Assembly (NCBI GenBank): GCA_016617855.1
Contig: JAECUM010092845.1
Coordinates: 62,001 to 126,000, forward strand
Origin: Megalonaias nervosa
Lineage: Eukaryota > Mollusca > Bivalvia > Unionida > Unionidae
Length of the DNA stretch: 64,000 nt
Reading direction: 5' to 3'
Shown here: positions 1-11,635 of the stretch, in pieces
Layout of the letters: each line of letters opens with the position of its first letter
Numbering within the stretch: position 1 is the first letter of the stretch
Notes under the pieces: model-generated
What the model saw: only the letters and a program-made list of their open reading frames with translations
Told to the model about the DNA's origin: nothing
Databases searched by the model: none
Program-made: the position numbers and the translations under genes

Positions 1-1570
1 GAGACCAACCAGACAGAATTGAGTTACAATAGTCCAGTTTTGAAAGTAATAAGGAACACACAAGTGTTTTAGTGGCATCAACTGAAAGATACTTGCGAAT
101 GGAGCTGATGCGTCTCAGCTCAAGATATGCAGCCTTGCATATGTTCATGACATGTTGGTGCAATGAGAGAGTACTGTCAAGAGTAACACCGAGGTTTCGC
201 ACTGACTGTGTGAATTTAATGTTGGTGTTGCTGATATTTATTGTCTGAGGTAAAGGATGTGAATGAGAATGTCTTTGTGTTGTAATCAGGATGGCTTCAG
301 TTTTATCATCGTTCATCTGCAGCTTGTTACACGTCATCCGTGATTTCACATCGGAAATGCACCTCTCTACACCTTGGATGGTAGCTTCAACTTCAGTTGG
401 ATGGCTAGATTTGTATATTTGAGTGTCATCAGCATACAATTGGTAAGACACTGGATGATGATCTATGACACTTGAGAGTGGCTGAGTGTATAGAATGAAG
501 AGAACAGGTCCAAGAACAGACCCCTGTGGAACACCACAGCATAGATCAACTAGGCTGGAGTGTTTTCCATTTGTGGACACAATTTGTGTCCTGTTGACCA
601 AGTAGGACTTGAACCATAGTAAGGCCGAATCATGAATGCCAAATACATGCTGGAGATGGTCTATAGTGTCAAATGCTGCAGACAGGTCAAGGAGAGTAAG
701 GACTGTAATCTTTCCGCTTATCCAATGCAGAGAGAAGGTCACTGACTACTTTCAGAAGAGTAGTTTCAGTACTGGGACAAGGGCGATATGCAGACTGTAC
801 ATTGCTAAAAAGACTTTGAATTCAGATGACATACACGTTGGGATAGAACAACTTTTTCTAAGAATTTTTACATGAATGGGAGATTAGAAACTGGGCGGTA
901 GTTCTTTAAATCATTATGGTCGAGTGCTGGTTTCTTCAGCAGAGGCTTTACAATGGCAGTTTTGTAAAATGATGGGAATTCCCCAGATGAGAGAGAAGTA
1001 TTAACATCAGTTAGTGAAGGCACTATTGGATCCAAGCACTCTAGCAGCAGTGACGTCGGAATCGGATCAAGTTCACATGACTTTGGTGCACTCTTCATCA
1101 CGATTGTACGTACTAAATCCATAGAGACAGGTTCAAATGCTGCTAACAGTTGCCACTGAAATTCTGTATCGCAACTGAATGGTGACGACAAGTCAACTAA
1201 AATTGTGTTGTCAAGTTTATCTCTGATGGTTTGTACTTTGTCACGGAAGAAATTTGCAAACAGGTCCGGAAGGTCGACTAGAGAGAAGGTAGCTGGAAGT
1301 GGTGTACATTTGTTCCTTGACATTAGCTTGTTAGGAATCTCAAATAGCTCTTTGCAGCTGGAACTTTCCATGATCTTAGTACTGTAGTGGGCTGATTTCG
1401 ATGCATGGACTATGTTTGTGACATTCTTCTTAGCGGCATCATAGATATGCTTATGAATATTGAGTCTGGTGGAAAGCCAAAGCCTCTCAGCTTTACGGCG
1501 GTCTCTTTTAGCAGTGCGAAGCTGGTCCCTACTGCTATACCACAGAGAACACTTCTGAATTGCTACTCTG
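1..1570 (-). pseudogene. LINE reverse transcriptase remnant (CR1/Jockey type)
   Basis: On the minus strand this stretch reads as the reverse transcriptase of a non-LTR retrotransposon. The longest open piece (868-1371) ends in the RT entry motif NYRPVSNLPF. After a frameshift near 870 the palm follows with a PQGSVLGP-like block (near 500-540) and the active-site box YADDTQIY (about 411-443). Weaker C-terminal RT/thumb sequence runs to the window edge. Upstream (1376-1570) is the linker with a basic 'AKRDRRKAERLW' stretch. Several frameshifts and stops break it, so it is a dead copy, cut at base 1 by the window edge. The palm motifs are seen directly; the clade (CR1/Jockey group) is inferred from their style and was not tested by phylogeny. 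Confidence 0.85.
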
Positions 1571-1585
1571 CACTTGGTTGCTGAG

Positions 1586-1830
1586 CACCTTTGACATAAT
1601 AACTACATGCGGTGCTGACAATTTTAATATGTGTACCTTTGACACAATAACTACATGTGGTGCTGACAATTTTAATATGTGTACCTTTGACACAATAACT
1701 ACATGTGATGCTTGCAAAATTATAATATGGGTATCTCTTACACAATAATATGTGGTGCTTGTAAAATTAAGAGACGGGTACCTTTGACACAGCAACCACT
1801 TATGGTGCTTACAAAATTATACTGTCTACC
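1586..1830. repeat. 48-bp minisatellite, about 5 units
   Basis: A unit of about 48 bp starting GTACCTTTGACACAATAACT is repeated about five times. The first three copies are nearly identical and the last two diverged. It directly abuts the 5' side of the LINE RT remnant. The unit length is a multiple of three, so overlapping false ORFs appear on both strands. Confidence 0.9.
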
Positions 1831-3559
1831 CTTCCCAAATTTAAATCTCAGCATACTAAGCACATAGCTAAAATGTCAGGGATCATGCTACCAAGCAAAG
1901 TAGGTGACTAAGTTACAGAGTAAATGTAAAATTTGCCTCTTTCTTTTAGAAAAGCAAAATTGACTTGGCCTTGTAATTTTTGGTTGTACATAGTCCAAGT
2001 TTTGTCAGACCATTCCCATCCCATTTCAGATACATTGACGTTTATGTTGTGGTGTGGGGGCAGAGTCCAATGGCAATGGTAGCCACTTGCTACCAGGCTT
2101 AGTGAACAAATAAACTTCATATCTGCAAGAAATCAATAGAAAGATGATTTATCTTCTTAAAAATTGCAAGTAACATTCCTTTTGTCTTTTATCTGTAGAA
2201 AAACATGACAAAACTTCATCCAGGTTGAAACTTTACCTGGTAGTTGCCATTTGCATTGCTGGTTACAGTACATGACTATCCAAATCGCTCTCACCTTACA
2301 TTTCGATGATATCTAGAACCAATGTTGTTGTATAAAAAAATTAAAAATAATTACATGAAAGTCATGTAATGTTTGTAAAAAAAAATTAGAGGATACATAA
2401 TTCTCTAAATATTCTGAGAACTGCAACCAGAAACCTGTCGCTGTCACAGCAACCTGGAGAAAGCCATGTTCATCAAACAAGACTACATATGACAATGTGG
2501 ATTTTGTTGGTGTCAGGTGGCTGCAACATTCACATGTGCTCTGTGTGTGATGAATCTTGTGTTTTTCTATGTTGCTGTAATACCAATAGGTTTCTGGTTG
2601 TTATCACAATCCATAATCTTCCTATCGATTTCATACAGGTAGGGCTTGATATTTGGTAGCTAAATTATTCTAGATCAGGTAGTAAGCCGCTACCCTATGC
2701 CAACACTGCATGGTTTGGACAAATTCCTATTTGTCAACATATAATGCGGAGGAAACTCAGGCTAGAGACCAACCATTTAATTTGGGGCATGCATAGTATT
2801 TGTTTAAATTCCCACTCTCAAATTGCTTAAAAATGTGCTTGCTCTAAATTATATCCCAGAAAAATAATATTACATTATATCAGTCAAAAAAAATAATATT
2901 AACATAAATGAAACAAAAATATACTGGCTCAAATGAATATCCTAGGCCTACCCTGATACCAAATGACATGGTCTGTCCCTTGCATAAGGTTTATATTCCC
3001 TTCTTGGTCCCTACACCATGTATTTTGGCCATATGACTTAAAATGAGCACAGTTGAAACTATATAATTAATTCTAACTAACAGGAGTACCTCATTGTGAT
3101 TACAAAGAGGTATAAATGGTTAATTATAATTTACACTCTGATTACAAAGAAGATAAATAGTTAACTGTAATTTAATTTACATTGTGATTACAAACAGGTA
3201 TCAGGGGTGCAGAAATCTGAAGTCTGAAATGACTATATTGAATAAGAGCCATTGTCTGCCCTCTCTCCAAATCCCCTTACGTGATGTATATTGCATGAAC
3301 AAGTTGGTTAACATTTATTTCTGACATCAGTTTTGTGTTACGTGTCTGTTGCCATGGTTACTGCATGTTGAAAAACTCAAAAAGGACGTGAAAAGTAGTC
3401 ATCTTTTCCATTTACTTCTCACAGATACTGCTTTACTATGAATTATTCACTGTCATTGTAGTATAGCGAAGATGTTTCTTCCATGCTATCTATGGAGTGT
3501 TGATCAATTGGGATCTAGCGATGAGGTTCGTAATAGTATTCCAATAGTGGAATTAAGTG
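1831..3559. other. Gene-free spacer with one dispersed-repeat copy
   Basis: No reading frame here looks like protein. A roughly 100-bp repeat (1879-1980) recurs diverged at 20884-20985. Around 3090-3200 a short phrase ('tgtgattacaaa..aggtat') is repeated three times. The left end of Polinton A should lie somewhere near 3560 but no terminal repeat was recognised. Confidence 0.5.
1879..1980. repeat. Dispersed repeat, copy 1
   Basis: About 100 bp resembling 20884-20985: both carry 'gctaccaggcaaagt' like sequence, a short GGCGATTAAGTCGCC-type palindrome (better kept in copy 2), and a following 'gcctt.ttcttttag.aaagc' block. On the minus strand both can be read as a short peptide ('FAFL.E.G..YI'), which suggests a piece of an old interspersed repeat rather than chance. 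The family is not identified. Confidence 0.5.
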
Positions 3560-4032
3560 GAGTCCAAGGAGTGGCTGACGTGTGCACAGGAGCTTAAAGC
3601 ATATGCAAATAAGGATTTCAGTTATGTTTCTGAGATGATATATGGTGAAGAGAGTGATGACAAGATGACTATGAGAATAAGGAATTGGTGAGGCGTAACT
3701 ATAGTCATCAGCATCTGGTAAGTGATATAATCTGCAATACTACATAAAAAAATCAGCTGAAGCATTTTAATTTGTCATCACCATAGCAAGATCAGTTTTA
3801 TTATTGGCAGAATAATGTGACCCGAGTTCAGTTGGTAGGTCGTGTGATATTGATAAAATTTGAGTACGTGTTCAAGCATATATTTGAGAGGATGGGTCTT
3901 CACGAGCATGCAGTAAAATGTAAGACAGTATCTGGGAAGAGTATAGGCAAGGCATATGAGAAGATTATTTCAGAAGCATTGGCATCTGATAAGACAATGG
4001 CGTCAACAATGCCATTGAAATCCATTAGCTGA
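3560..4032 (+). pseudogene. Conserved Polinton protein of unknown role, remnant (A)
   Basis: The readable end (3817-4032) has residues like FEYVFKHIFERMGL followed by CKTVSGKSIGKAYEKIISEA. It aligns with the product at 42041-42555 in Polinton B, where FIFVKIFNLM and a KPVKCK...YEEIYNNII stretch occupy the same places. Upstream, an acidic segment after FSYVSEMIYGEESDD also matches in broken frames. In both elements the gene runs towards the integrase and overlaps its 3' end slightly. The helical, late pattern faintly recalls poxvirus late transcription factor VLTF3-like proteins; that is only a guess. Confidence 0.5.
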
Positions 4033-4329
4033 AACGCTCAGGATAACCAACCCATTTGATGGGCGCTTGTTTTCCTTTGGTGGAGATAACTTTATCTACT
4101 CTAAAGAGGTTTTGTTTGGGATTTTTTTGTAATACCTGCTCATAAAAAGAACCTTGTCTAGGCTCTCCTGAGGAATCTTTGAGCGTGTATGTGACTGGGA
4201 TGGGGTTTTGTTAATGGTATCGATGACAAAGACTTCTACAGTCCAGTTAGGGGTGTTTCCCTTTTTCTGTCTGCTAATTCTGACATGATCACAGTACCTA
4301 CAACAGTACATTTTTTTATACAAAGCCAT
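4025..4329 (-). pseudogene. Polinton integrase C-terminus with chromodomain remnant (A)
   Basis: The minus strand encodes the SH3-like C-terminus of a Polinton integrase (DHVRISRQKKG..., then a W-x-V-E-V-F-V-I-D block), followed after a frameshift by a chromodomain-like end with KWVGYPERF. This matches the C-terminal part of the integrase at 42497-43440. The whole DDE catalytic core that should precede it is absent: sequence jumps directly to the DUF5679-like gene. The element therefore could not integrate itself. Confidence 0.7.
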
Positions 4330-4379
4330 GACACTAAGTCACACACAACTCTGTTGTCAGCAGCATAGTTGCACATAGT

Positions 4380-4568
4380 CTATCTTTTAGTGGTCTCTGC
4401 TGGTGACAGTGATGCTGTTGGCATCGCTTTACCTGTGACGATGTGTGATATTTTGGAAGCACATACTGCACACCTTGATTTGATCATGAGGCGATGATTC
4501 TTTACGACCACCTCGACCGGGTTGATACTCCTTGTTCTGGTTTTGCACTTAATGCACCACGAATTCAA
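4380..4568 (-). CDS. DUF5679-like small zinc-ribbon protein (A)
   Basis: A 62-residue frame begins MNSWCIKCKTRT and has a second pair CAVCASK, giving a C-x2-C...C-x2-C zinc-ribbon pattern with a central VVKNHRLM stretch. This small protein type (DUF5679) is common in Polintons, adintoviruses and other large DNA viruses, and its function is unknown. It sits between the protease and the integrase remnant, the same place as the broken copy at 43923-44112 in Polinton B. The frame is open, but its neighbours are dead. Confidence 0.65.
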   Translation of the reverse strand: MNSWCIKCKTRTRSINPVEVVVKNHRLMIKSRCAVCASKISHIVTGKAMPTASLSPAETTKR

Positions 4569-4595
4569 ATTGGCTGCATTATGTTATAGTGTACA

Positions 4596-4960
4596 TTATT
4601 TTAGAAACAAAAGGACTTCGAGGGGTAATTTTCCTCCGTACCTATGTTGGATATAATCAATGCAGTACCTTCCACACATGCTGTCATTGACGTCTTGACG
4701 CTGTAACAAGTTATACACAGCTCCTTTATGCAATGGTTGGAGGTAGCGCACAACCTCATCAGGAGGAGGTAAACAAAATGAATCAAAATATTCTACGTCG
4801 CCATAACGTGGATCATTGACCAAGGTGACCCAGTGAGTACCATGTCCATTGCAATAATTTTACAGGTTACACAGCTCTCGTCTGAAATTTCCAATGCTGG
4901 GCACTACTTCTTGCATGATTTCGAAGTTGGATAGCAGAGGAAACATTGTCGTAGGAGTCA
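4596..4960 (-). pseudogene. Adenain-like cysteine protease remnant (A)
   Basis: It encodes a maturation protease of the adenovirus/Polinton C5 type. The minus strand shows GTHWVTLVND (catalytic His), EYFDSFCLPPPDEV (acidic partner region), a Q, and then CGRYCIDYI with the nucleophile Cys. The first half is interrupted by a stop just before the His motif (near 4865), and the N-terminus is only weakly readable. The order protease then zinc protein then integrase matches Polinton B. Confidence 0.8.
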
Positions 4961-5290
4961 TAGTCTCGCATGTCAAGATCTTTTTTTCTCCTGCCTTTGC
5001 TGGAAATACCTTTACCATGCGTGGTTCCAAGAAGTTGGAGTCCTTTTCCAGTGCCTAGCAATCCTGGAAGTAACGTTTCAGCAATTCATGCCAACAAGGG
5101 TGTGATAAATCCTCCTTGTTTGGACAGCCGTGACACCAACAAATTAAGAACAATTCCTTTTTTTGCAGAGGCATGTTTAGCTACTGATGTGGCCTGTCAA
5201 TGGGTCAGCATGATTCTATCCCCTCCTGTGAGCATTGACGCTTTAAGCATGATGGATACTGGCCTTTATGCATGACTGCCACAGCGATAC
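4961..5290 (-). pseudogene. Small basic/hydrophobic capsid-associated protein remnant (A)
   Basis: The minus strand reads GGFITPLLA, a Leu/Gly-rich stretch LLPGLLGTGKGLQLLG, then a basic tail KGRRKKD. The core matches the small protein at 44551-44723 in Polinton B (GGFIPIAPLLAG...LLPNLLGIGRGL). Upstream codons also resemble the first part of the protein at 44762-45136. Short basic/hydrophobic proteins at this place are comparable in position to adenovirus pX/pVI-type core proteins, but that is inference. At least two stops interrupt it. Confidence 0.55.
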
Positions 5291-5395
5291 TTTTCTTCTG
5301 CTGTGGTGACAGCGTAAAACATCTACTGGAATGTACAATATGGTGTTATATTAAATGCTATTATTTTTGGGGTTTTCTTTTGACGGGTTTATTTC

Positions 5396-5660
5396 GATAG
5401 CCAATGGATGATGTCACGATTTTGTCGGAGATTTCAGCTGCGGAAATTTCTGCTATGGGCAACACCATTTCCTATCACCGCTTTATGTGTGGCTCCTGTG
5501 ATTGCTCCAGTCACTGCGGCAAGTCCCAACGGAGCAAGAGCTGATGCAAATGGTTTTGGTGCCATCATTTTCATGAATGGAATTATTGCACTGGCAATAG
5601 AACCACCAGTTGTGGTTTCAGAACTACTTTGCCTCTTTGTGGTACGATGATTTTCTTTTA
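5396..5660 (-). pseudogene. Ala/Gly-rich small virion protein remnant (A)
   Basis: The minus-strand frame contains a hydrophobic Ala-rich run LGLAAVTGAITGATHKAV followed by GNGV. It is clearly related to LGLAAASGAVSGATEKAV plus GSGI at 44762-45004 in Polinton B. This is likely a small membrane-active or core protein made with the capsid genes; its role is not known. It is broken near the C-terminus by a stop. Confidence 0.6.
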
Positions 5661-5689
5661 CCTTTGCCTTTTAGGCACTGTCTATACAA

Positions 5690-7010
5690 TGATGTTCATT
5701 TTTCATTTTTCCATTGAGCATGTCGAGCATTATGAATCAGTCTGAGGTAATCAGCATGTAGCACACGTAGTTGCCACTCAGACTGGCAATAGTCCATCCG
5801 ATTTAGATGTTGGCAGGAGAATCTCTGAGATGCTTGAAATGCCTGGAAACATCGAAGTGGAAGATGGGATGCAAGCTAGCGAAATCTTCCAGCGATACCT
5901 ATGTGCCCATGTCCACGTCTTGGTGCTTCTGCATGGCTTCCATCAGCATCATGTATGTGTGAGAATAATTTCTGGTTCTGACAGCAAAATTGCACTAGAG
6001 TTCTCGCTCTGGATATTGCCTGGAGTTGATGCAAATGTGAATACAAGACAGATTGAGATGGTTAAACACGTGCTTGTTGCCCATCGGGTTTTCATGTCAG
6101 TCTGACCACTGAAACACCATGAACACACATCTGGGAAGCTCACTGCCTGGGTTGGTGGAGACTCTTCACGATGTGGTTACCTGAGCAGCAGAAAATTGTT
6201 GCATGTAAATACGGTGTTGCTGAAAGTAAAGTTTTTGGGTAAATCTGGCCAACGTGGATTCTAATTTGAGCATATGAGCAGTAGAAGGTGTAATTTTTGG
6301 CATCCACAATGAAAGCCATCTGTCGCACTGTCTGCTGTGTGCATGTACTGTGTGGAAGAATCTTTTTTCAGAGCAAGCATTTGCTTCACTCCTATCCCTG
6401 CACACTCCAAAGATGCTGCTCAGTGGAAGTATCATGCAGATCTCATGACCGGAATTGGTGAGAAGACGTCGAGTTGTGAATCCTGTGTAATAGGCAGCAT
6501 TACGTGCAAAAGCAAAATGGGTTCTGAAATGCTCTCCAGTAAGTTCAGAAGCATTAGCCACAGCAGCTGCTGCAAGCATGTCAGCATTGGCAGCGAATTC
6601 AGAACTCACAGCAGATCCAGTATTTGTATCTCTAAACCACCACATGTCGGTGATGCACGTTCGCATGTAGTCATCACTGAACATGATCAGATTCAGGATC
6701 CTGCTGGCTTGGGGTAAGTATCCATTGATTACCTCTATGGTTTGATTGTTCAGTTGGTTCTGCGCTGACTTGAATAACGACCATCTGTTCTGCAGAATGA
6801 CTTGAGATCCTGCTGCATAATTTCCTCTCACCACAGCAGGTTGTACTTTCCTGCGGATCTCCAGAAAGGCTTTATGTGGAAGTAGGTACACATCTGCATG
6901 ACACATCTCGATTTTTCAATGCATGCTCGCGTTGAGATTGGTGATGTTCATATCCTGGTATTTCAACGTACTCGTACTCAGTGGTGGAATCATCCACAGG
7001 GATAACATTG
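5690..7010 (-). pseudogene. Major capsid protein (hexon-like, double jelly-roll) remnant (A)
   Basis: The largest open piece (6166-6906, 246 codons) aligns with residues near 50-330 of the 517-aa MCP of Polinton B. Shared blocks include VYLLPHKAFLEIR, FSDDYMR, MWWFRDT, MILPLSSIFGVCRD and LWMPKITPS. Downstream sequence to about 5690 continues in broken frames. Polinton MCPs form the double jelly-roll capsomers of an icosahedral shell; this assignment follows from family knowledge and gene order. Frameshifts at both ends make it non-functional. Confidence 0.85.
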
Positions 7011-7179
7011 TTCAGCCTAAGGTAATTGCGAGTAAACCTCAAATACATGACATCCTTATGTTACAATAGTGTTACAAAAAAATCGCTTGATTATTAAAAT
7101 ACATTATACTTTTTTGTCCAAAAATATCTTCACAATGCTTTTGAAAAAGTCTCACCATAATCTTTTTCACCCATAACTG

Positions 7180-7610
7180 GACATGATGGCACCAAGAGAT
7201 GGTGTTGGTGCATCACTCACCTTTCTTTCAAAATCCTGTAAAATTATTTCTGGTCCTTGCACTGAGTACTGCCGCAGTTTTCTTAAGAGCCTGTTTGGCC
7301 TGGTTGGAAAGATCAGACAGCTGAGTTTCATGCAACTGTGACACAGTTGCTATCAACAACGGTGTCGGTGATGGCATGGGTATGATTTTGCTGATTATTT
7401 TTCATCCAATGGCCATTCCAGCAGCAGAGGCTGCTCCAGTGGCTCCAGCTTCTGCCACTTTAGAGGCAATCAGAGCTGCTTTTGCAGCAATACGGGGAAG
7501 AACTGTTCGCACCGAGGAAAATGGCCTGGATAAAAATCCATCTACGATTTTACATTTTACGCATCATCGCCTCATTGCTACTATTTTCCCTGTGAATATT
7601 TTCTGTGATT
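7180..7610 (-). pseudogene. Ala/Gly-rich protein between MCP and minor capsid (A)
   Basis: The minus strand encodes an Ala-rich run (ATGAASAAGMAIG) followed by KIISKI and a charged tail with SQLHETQLSDLSNQAKQAL. The same arrangement (GFLG, then ATGAASAAGTAVGQKI) occurs at 46740-47147 in Polinton B. The position between MCP and penton-like genes and the amphipathic character resemble an adenovirus pVI-type membrane-lytic protein, but no direct homology is claimed. An in-frame stop follows the Ala run. Confidence 0.5.
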
Positions 7611-7619
7611 GATTTAAGA

Positions 7620-8400
7620 TGGTGCTCTGAGTCAATGGCTTCAAGATGCCTCCTATCAAGACGCCTTGCGTCTCACGTGCAGATAATAGGTGATACGTTC
7701 GTGGTTATTATTGACGGCATTTACGGACTGATCGGTGAGCTAAATTGTGATTTCCATGGCACATGTTCAGGATGGGATAGTAAATGAAGAGATTAGGAGG
7801 AATCTGCATGAGTGATCCCAGAGGCACCTTAATGGCCGTGGAGTAAATCACGTTGGAGGCTGAACCAACTGACAACAATGACCCCTGAGTGATCGAACAG
7901 TTGATGAGGAGGCTGTTCACGTTGGTAATAATGACAGGAAGATCTCCCTCATACGTTCCTTTGGCGCTCAAGACAGTACCTGCACTAAAAACAAGAATGG
8001 ATCCGATCGAATTAGGAATGTCAAACCCCACGTGATAACCGCTAGAGAGAGTAAATCTGGTTTGCAGCGTGGAATAATTGGGTTCTATTTTGATGTTCAT
8101 GGCAGTGTGTCCATTGTCGGTGATCAGTCTGGAGATTTCTATGGCGATATCAGTTATGTCGGATCCACCTGGCGAGATCATGATCGTTTGTCGCTGAGCT
8201 GAGGCCCAGTATGAAAACTGATTTTTGCTCTTGGTGACGTTAAAGAAGCTGTTCCATATTTTGGCAGATATCAGCACAATCTCATACAACAACTGTTGGT
8301 CTAATTCCAGTGGGGAATTAATACCTCACCATGGAAGTGACCGAACATGAATCAAACAGCAGCATGATATTGCTGAGAGCCATGTGTGCTTCTCAAGTTT
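7620..8400 (-). pseudogene. Minor capsid (penton-like, single jelly-roll) remnant (A)
   Basis: The open piece 7708-8292 (194 codons) aligns along most of the 253-aa protein at 47151-47912. Shared blocks: a LELDQQLLYEI-like start, GG.DITDI, IEPNYSTLQTR, GDLPVIITNVNSLLINCS and PLGSLMQIPPN...YYP. The N-terminal LLFDSCS block (near 8360-8380) and C-terminal tail are in other frames. Polinton minor capsid proteins form the pentons at capsid vertices. Dead by frameshift. Confidence 0.8.
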
Positions 8401-8443
8401 TCTGAAAATATATTTAAGTGTATGTGACTAAAGTGGATTTCAG

Positions 8444-9488
8444 TTAAATCAGGTCCTTGTACAGAATCTGATACTGATCCGATGTCACCAGTTGGTTATC
8501 CAGAAGGTGATTAAGGATATCCTCCATCTTGTTATTGATTTCCACACTGACAATCAGTGCTTGTTCAGAAGCAATTAGCAATTTTAACCAAGAGACAATC
8601 TCGGCTGGATTTTTGTAGTAGCGGATACTTCCACCCTGGATGCCTTGTCCATCTATTTCAGATTCACTGCCTCCCTTTGGTCCTGAAAGCAATGATTTAA
8701 TTCTACCAGTTATACCTGCTTGTTGTTCTTGTTGCAATTTTTGTCCAGCCTGTTCTTGTTTCCGCTGCTCTTGCTGCGCAAGATATTTTTTTTTCCTTTT
8801 CTCAACATGTTTAATAAGCCTCTTGTTGATGTCTTTTAAATCATCAACTATTTCTTCCATTTTAAGTGACTTCTCCTCATCTTTATCCTTAAGGTTGCTA
8901 GCGACTCTACCATAAGTATTGTTTACTTTACCTAACATGTTTTGCACTGCTAAAACATCAAAGTAAGCCTGATCTGGGTTCACTCCTTTCCTTTCTAAGT
9001 ATTTTAAAATATCTTCATTATTATCATAAAATTTAACTAACCAATCCATTGATGAAATCTGGATCTGAATAATCAATGTAATTAGTAAATCTCTTCACAG
9101 CTTCATTACTCATAACTTTTTCATACTCACCAATCATAACATTTTCCCCATATTCATATAGCTTTTTTAATTTTCCCCTGGTCTCTTCGTCTTCATGCAT
9201 CTCCATTAACTTTGATTCCATAAGTTTCTCTTGTTTCTTCTCCTCCAGTCTGGCTTGTTCCTCCTCTGTTTTCCTCTTCTCCAGTCTGGATTTAGCTTTC
9301 TCCTCTTTCATTACATCTTTAGTTTCTTCACTCTCAACTGTTTTTTTTAGTTGTTTTAGCTTTAGGTTTTTCTGCAATTGTTTTTGCAGCTTCTACTTCC
9401 AGTGCTAACTTATCCAGCAATCGTTGTTGTGATCGCTGAGTCATCATGAGTGTGTTCAGCAACTGATCTTGCTTTACATCGTACGTCA
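8444..9488 (-). pseudogene. Coiled-coil structural protein, frameshifted (A)
   Basis: A start at 9488 (MTYDVKQDQLLN) leads into a strongly charged Lys/Glu coiled coil (9033-9377) and then, after one more frame change near 9060, into 8444-9076. The product is about 340 residues and ends NKMEDILNHLLDNQLVTSDQYQILYKDLI-like. That C-terminal ~25-residue helical motif is shared with the protein at 47927-49182 in Polinton B (EIIDILDNL...LLTSDEY). It lies between the ATPase and the minor capsid gene in both elements, suggesting a virion scaffold or internal protein. The exact role is unknown. Confidence 0.6.
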
Positions 9489-9491
9489 TAT

Positions 9492-10226
9492 TTACGCTTC
9501 GTCGAGTTTAGTGAGAATAGCCTTGAACCATTCACCAGCGACATCTCGCTGAAAGGACTGCAGACCTAACTTCTCCTCAATGAAATGCTGACAAAATGCT
9601 GCACGCTGCTCAATAAACTTTTTGAGAATATCCTCATGCTGACGAGGATTGGTGATCTTTTTGAATGACAAGATATGACAACTTTGTTGTCCAAAGAAAA
9701 TTGTTTTCTGAAGCAAATGCTTCTTGAAACTTTGTTAATACACTAACCCAGTATGTAAAATTCATCAAAGCCTTTACAATAACGTTTAGGGATCATTTCT
9801 GCATCGTGATGAAACGTCATAAAGTTATGTTTGGATCCAGATGTTGCAGCGGTGTAGCAGTCTTTGAATTCTTTCACGGTGATGACGCTGCAATGGTCTC
9901 TAGTGATCGTGTCAATGTCTCTCAGTCATGTTCTCCCAGTAAATTTTAATACATCGTCGAACACAATGATCTTATGCGTGTCAGAATCCAGTTCTTCAAA
10001 AGTTTGTATCTGATCAGGATCCACAAAGGTAAAAATGTCTTCTGGCATGTTTCCTGAAACCATGTCATCAAACTCATGCAGCATACTGTATTTGTCCTGG
10101 TGAGGATTGAGCCTGAAGATGATCACTCGGTTGTAGTTCAGCATGTTGTTCAGGAGCATGTTCATGAGCAGATTGGTTTTACCATGACCGATCGGATCCA
10201 CGGTCATGAATGGCAATCCGGCATAA
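9492..10226 (-). pseudogene. Packaging ATPase (A32/FtsK-HerA type) remnant (A)
   Basis: The minus strand keeps a P-loop (PIGHGKTNLL, a degraded GxxGxGKT), NPHQDKY and a Walker B IIVFDDV in the open piece 9926-10216. Downstream 9492-9925 is frameshifted; the later piece (9492-9716) contains FFGQQSCHILSF and a FIEQRAAFCQHFIEE helix near the C-terminus. Blocks match the intact ATPase at 49209-49886. The enzyme would pump DNA into the capsid. The altered P-loop and frameshifts mean it is dead. Confidence 0.75.
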
Positions 10227-11635
10227 AAAAATGATGCTGGTGCGCTTTCTCAAGCAGACCATGGGGATTTATGCAGATATCAATCAGGTGAGAAACGCGA
10301 GTAAGTTATCAGCAGAAAATACAAATGAACAGTGGAAACACAATGAGATAAAACTCTCTCATATTTCAGTTGGGCATTGCAACAACAGCAGCTCAGAGAA
10401 GCCACTGACAAGTATATTGCTGTACTTAAATTGTGTGATGACAGAGAATTGACTCGACCTGTCATTGACTTGGCTGGTCAAAACCATCAAAGGCATCGTC
10501 CATGACATCATCGCAGAGCTGCATCCAAGCTTTGTGAATGTGATTGTGAAAATCGGATACATTAAACAACGATGGTTTGGTCGAAAGGAAGACAACACAC
10601 ACCAAAAAGCTCATGAGTGCATGGACAAGGTCGTCTCATGAAAATGATTTCGTGGCAATCAAACACTGTGTAGTGCCATCGACAAACGTAAATTTTTCCA
10701 GCAGGTAGGCTTGGAGTATGAGGGCTTGGAGGTTGTCATGGGCATTATGGCGCTTGATGATCTGTCTGGAAATGCTCCTGACGATGATGCAGTTGTTCCC
10801 GAACCACCAATGTTTGAAAACAACAAGGCCATGGAAGCACTTTCTAACGTGATCATGTATAACATGCATGGAAAAATCAATCCATATATACTGCAGCATC
10901 ATACATGTATCTGGAAAATTTCACACTGGATGAAATTGATCAAAGCCTGAGTAGTGTTTTTAAGAAAGGAAGTATTCTTCAATAAGGAAACTTTGTCGAT
11001 ACTCTAAAGGCATCTCAGGAACTTCTAGATAAAATAAATGATCGAGAAAAATATCAAAGAAAGTACTGGAGTCAGTGGGTTTCCTGGGACAGAGATTTTA
11101 TGTTTCCAATGATAAAAGACTTTGAAAAAGTAAATCTCAACGTGAAAAAAAAAAAAAATCGCCCTGCCATATTATTACATTTATAAATATCATCAAAAAA
11201 TACCTTATTCCGCTGAAGATTTCCGGCTGTTACATGTGGTAGAAGCACAACGATATCTGGACCATCTTCAACTGGCAGTGGCTCCTGACACTTTAGCAGA
11301 TCTTGTAAAATTAAATCAAATGACAAAAAACACAGAAAGGTTAAATAGATACCCACTTTGGGTTGTCAGAGAAACATCAAGTGACATTAAGGTCAACGAG
11401 GATAAAATTAACGTGCGTGTGAAGTTTTTAAGCGAGTATTTGTCACAGCTTGAACAGCAGATTTTGTAAAATTAAATGACAAAAATCACAAAAGGGTTAA
11501 ATAGATATTCACTTTGGGTTGTCGAAGAAACATTGAGTAACAGGTCAACGAGGATAAAATTAACGTGCATGTGAAGTTTTTAAGCGAGCATTTGTCACAG
11601 CTTGAACTGCTGCTGAAGAGTTTAGTAGATGCAGA
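10213..11635 (+). pseudogene. Unrecognised late-region gene(s), heavily broken (A)
   Basis: Divergent from the ATPase, this + strand block occupies the place where Polinton B has its fibre gene. Readable pieces include NTNEQWKHNEIK (near 10315), a DIIAELHPSFVNVIVKIGYIK-like segment (near 10500-10570), VGLEYEGLEVVMGIMALDD (near 10710) and EDKINVRVKFLSEYLSQLEQQ (near 11400). I do not recognise the family and see no clear fibre repeat in it. A tandem duplication of about 160 bp lies at 11298-11620. Several frames are needed to follow it, so it is degenerate. Confidence 0.4.
11298..11620. repeat. ~160-bp tandem duplication inside a Polinton A gene
   Basis: Two consecutive copies of about 160 bp, starting TTTGTAAAATTAAAT and ending near CACAGCTTGAAC (11298-11460 and 11461-11620), are about 90% alike by eye. 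The second has short deletions that break the frame. This is a local post-insertion duplication in a dead gene. Confidence 0.85.

Noticed and set aside
1563..1795. Repeat-containing coding frames on both strands near the LINE
   Set aside because: They come from the 48-bp minisatellite, a multiple of three.
4970..7612. Several + strand frames of 70-126 codons in Polinton A
   Set aside because: They are opposite-strand shadows of the minus-strand capsid genes, without their own domain signals.
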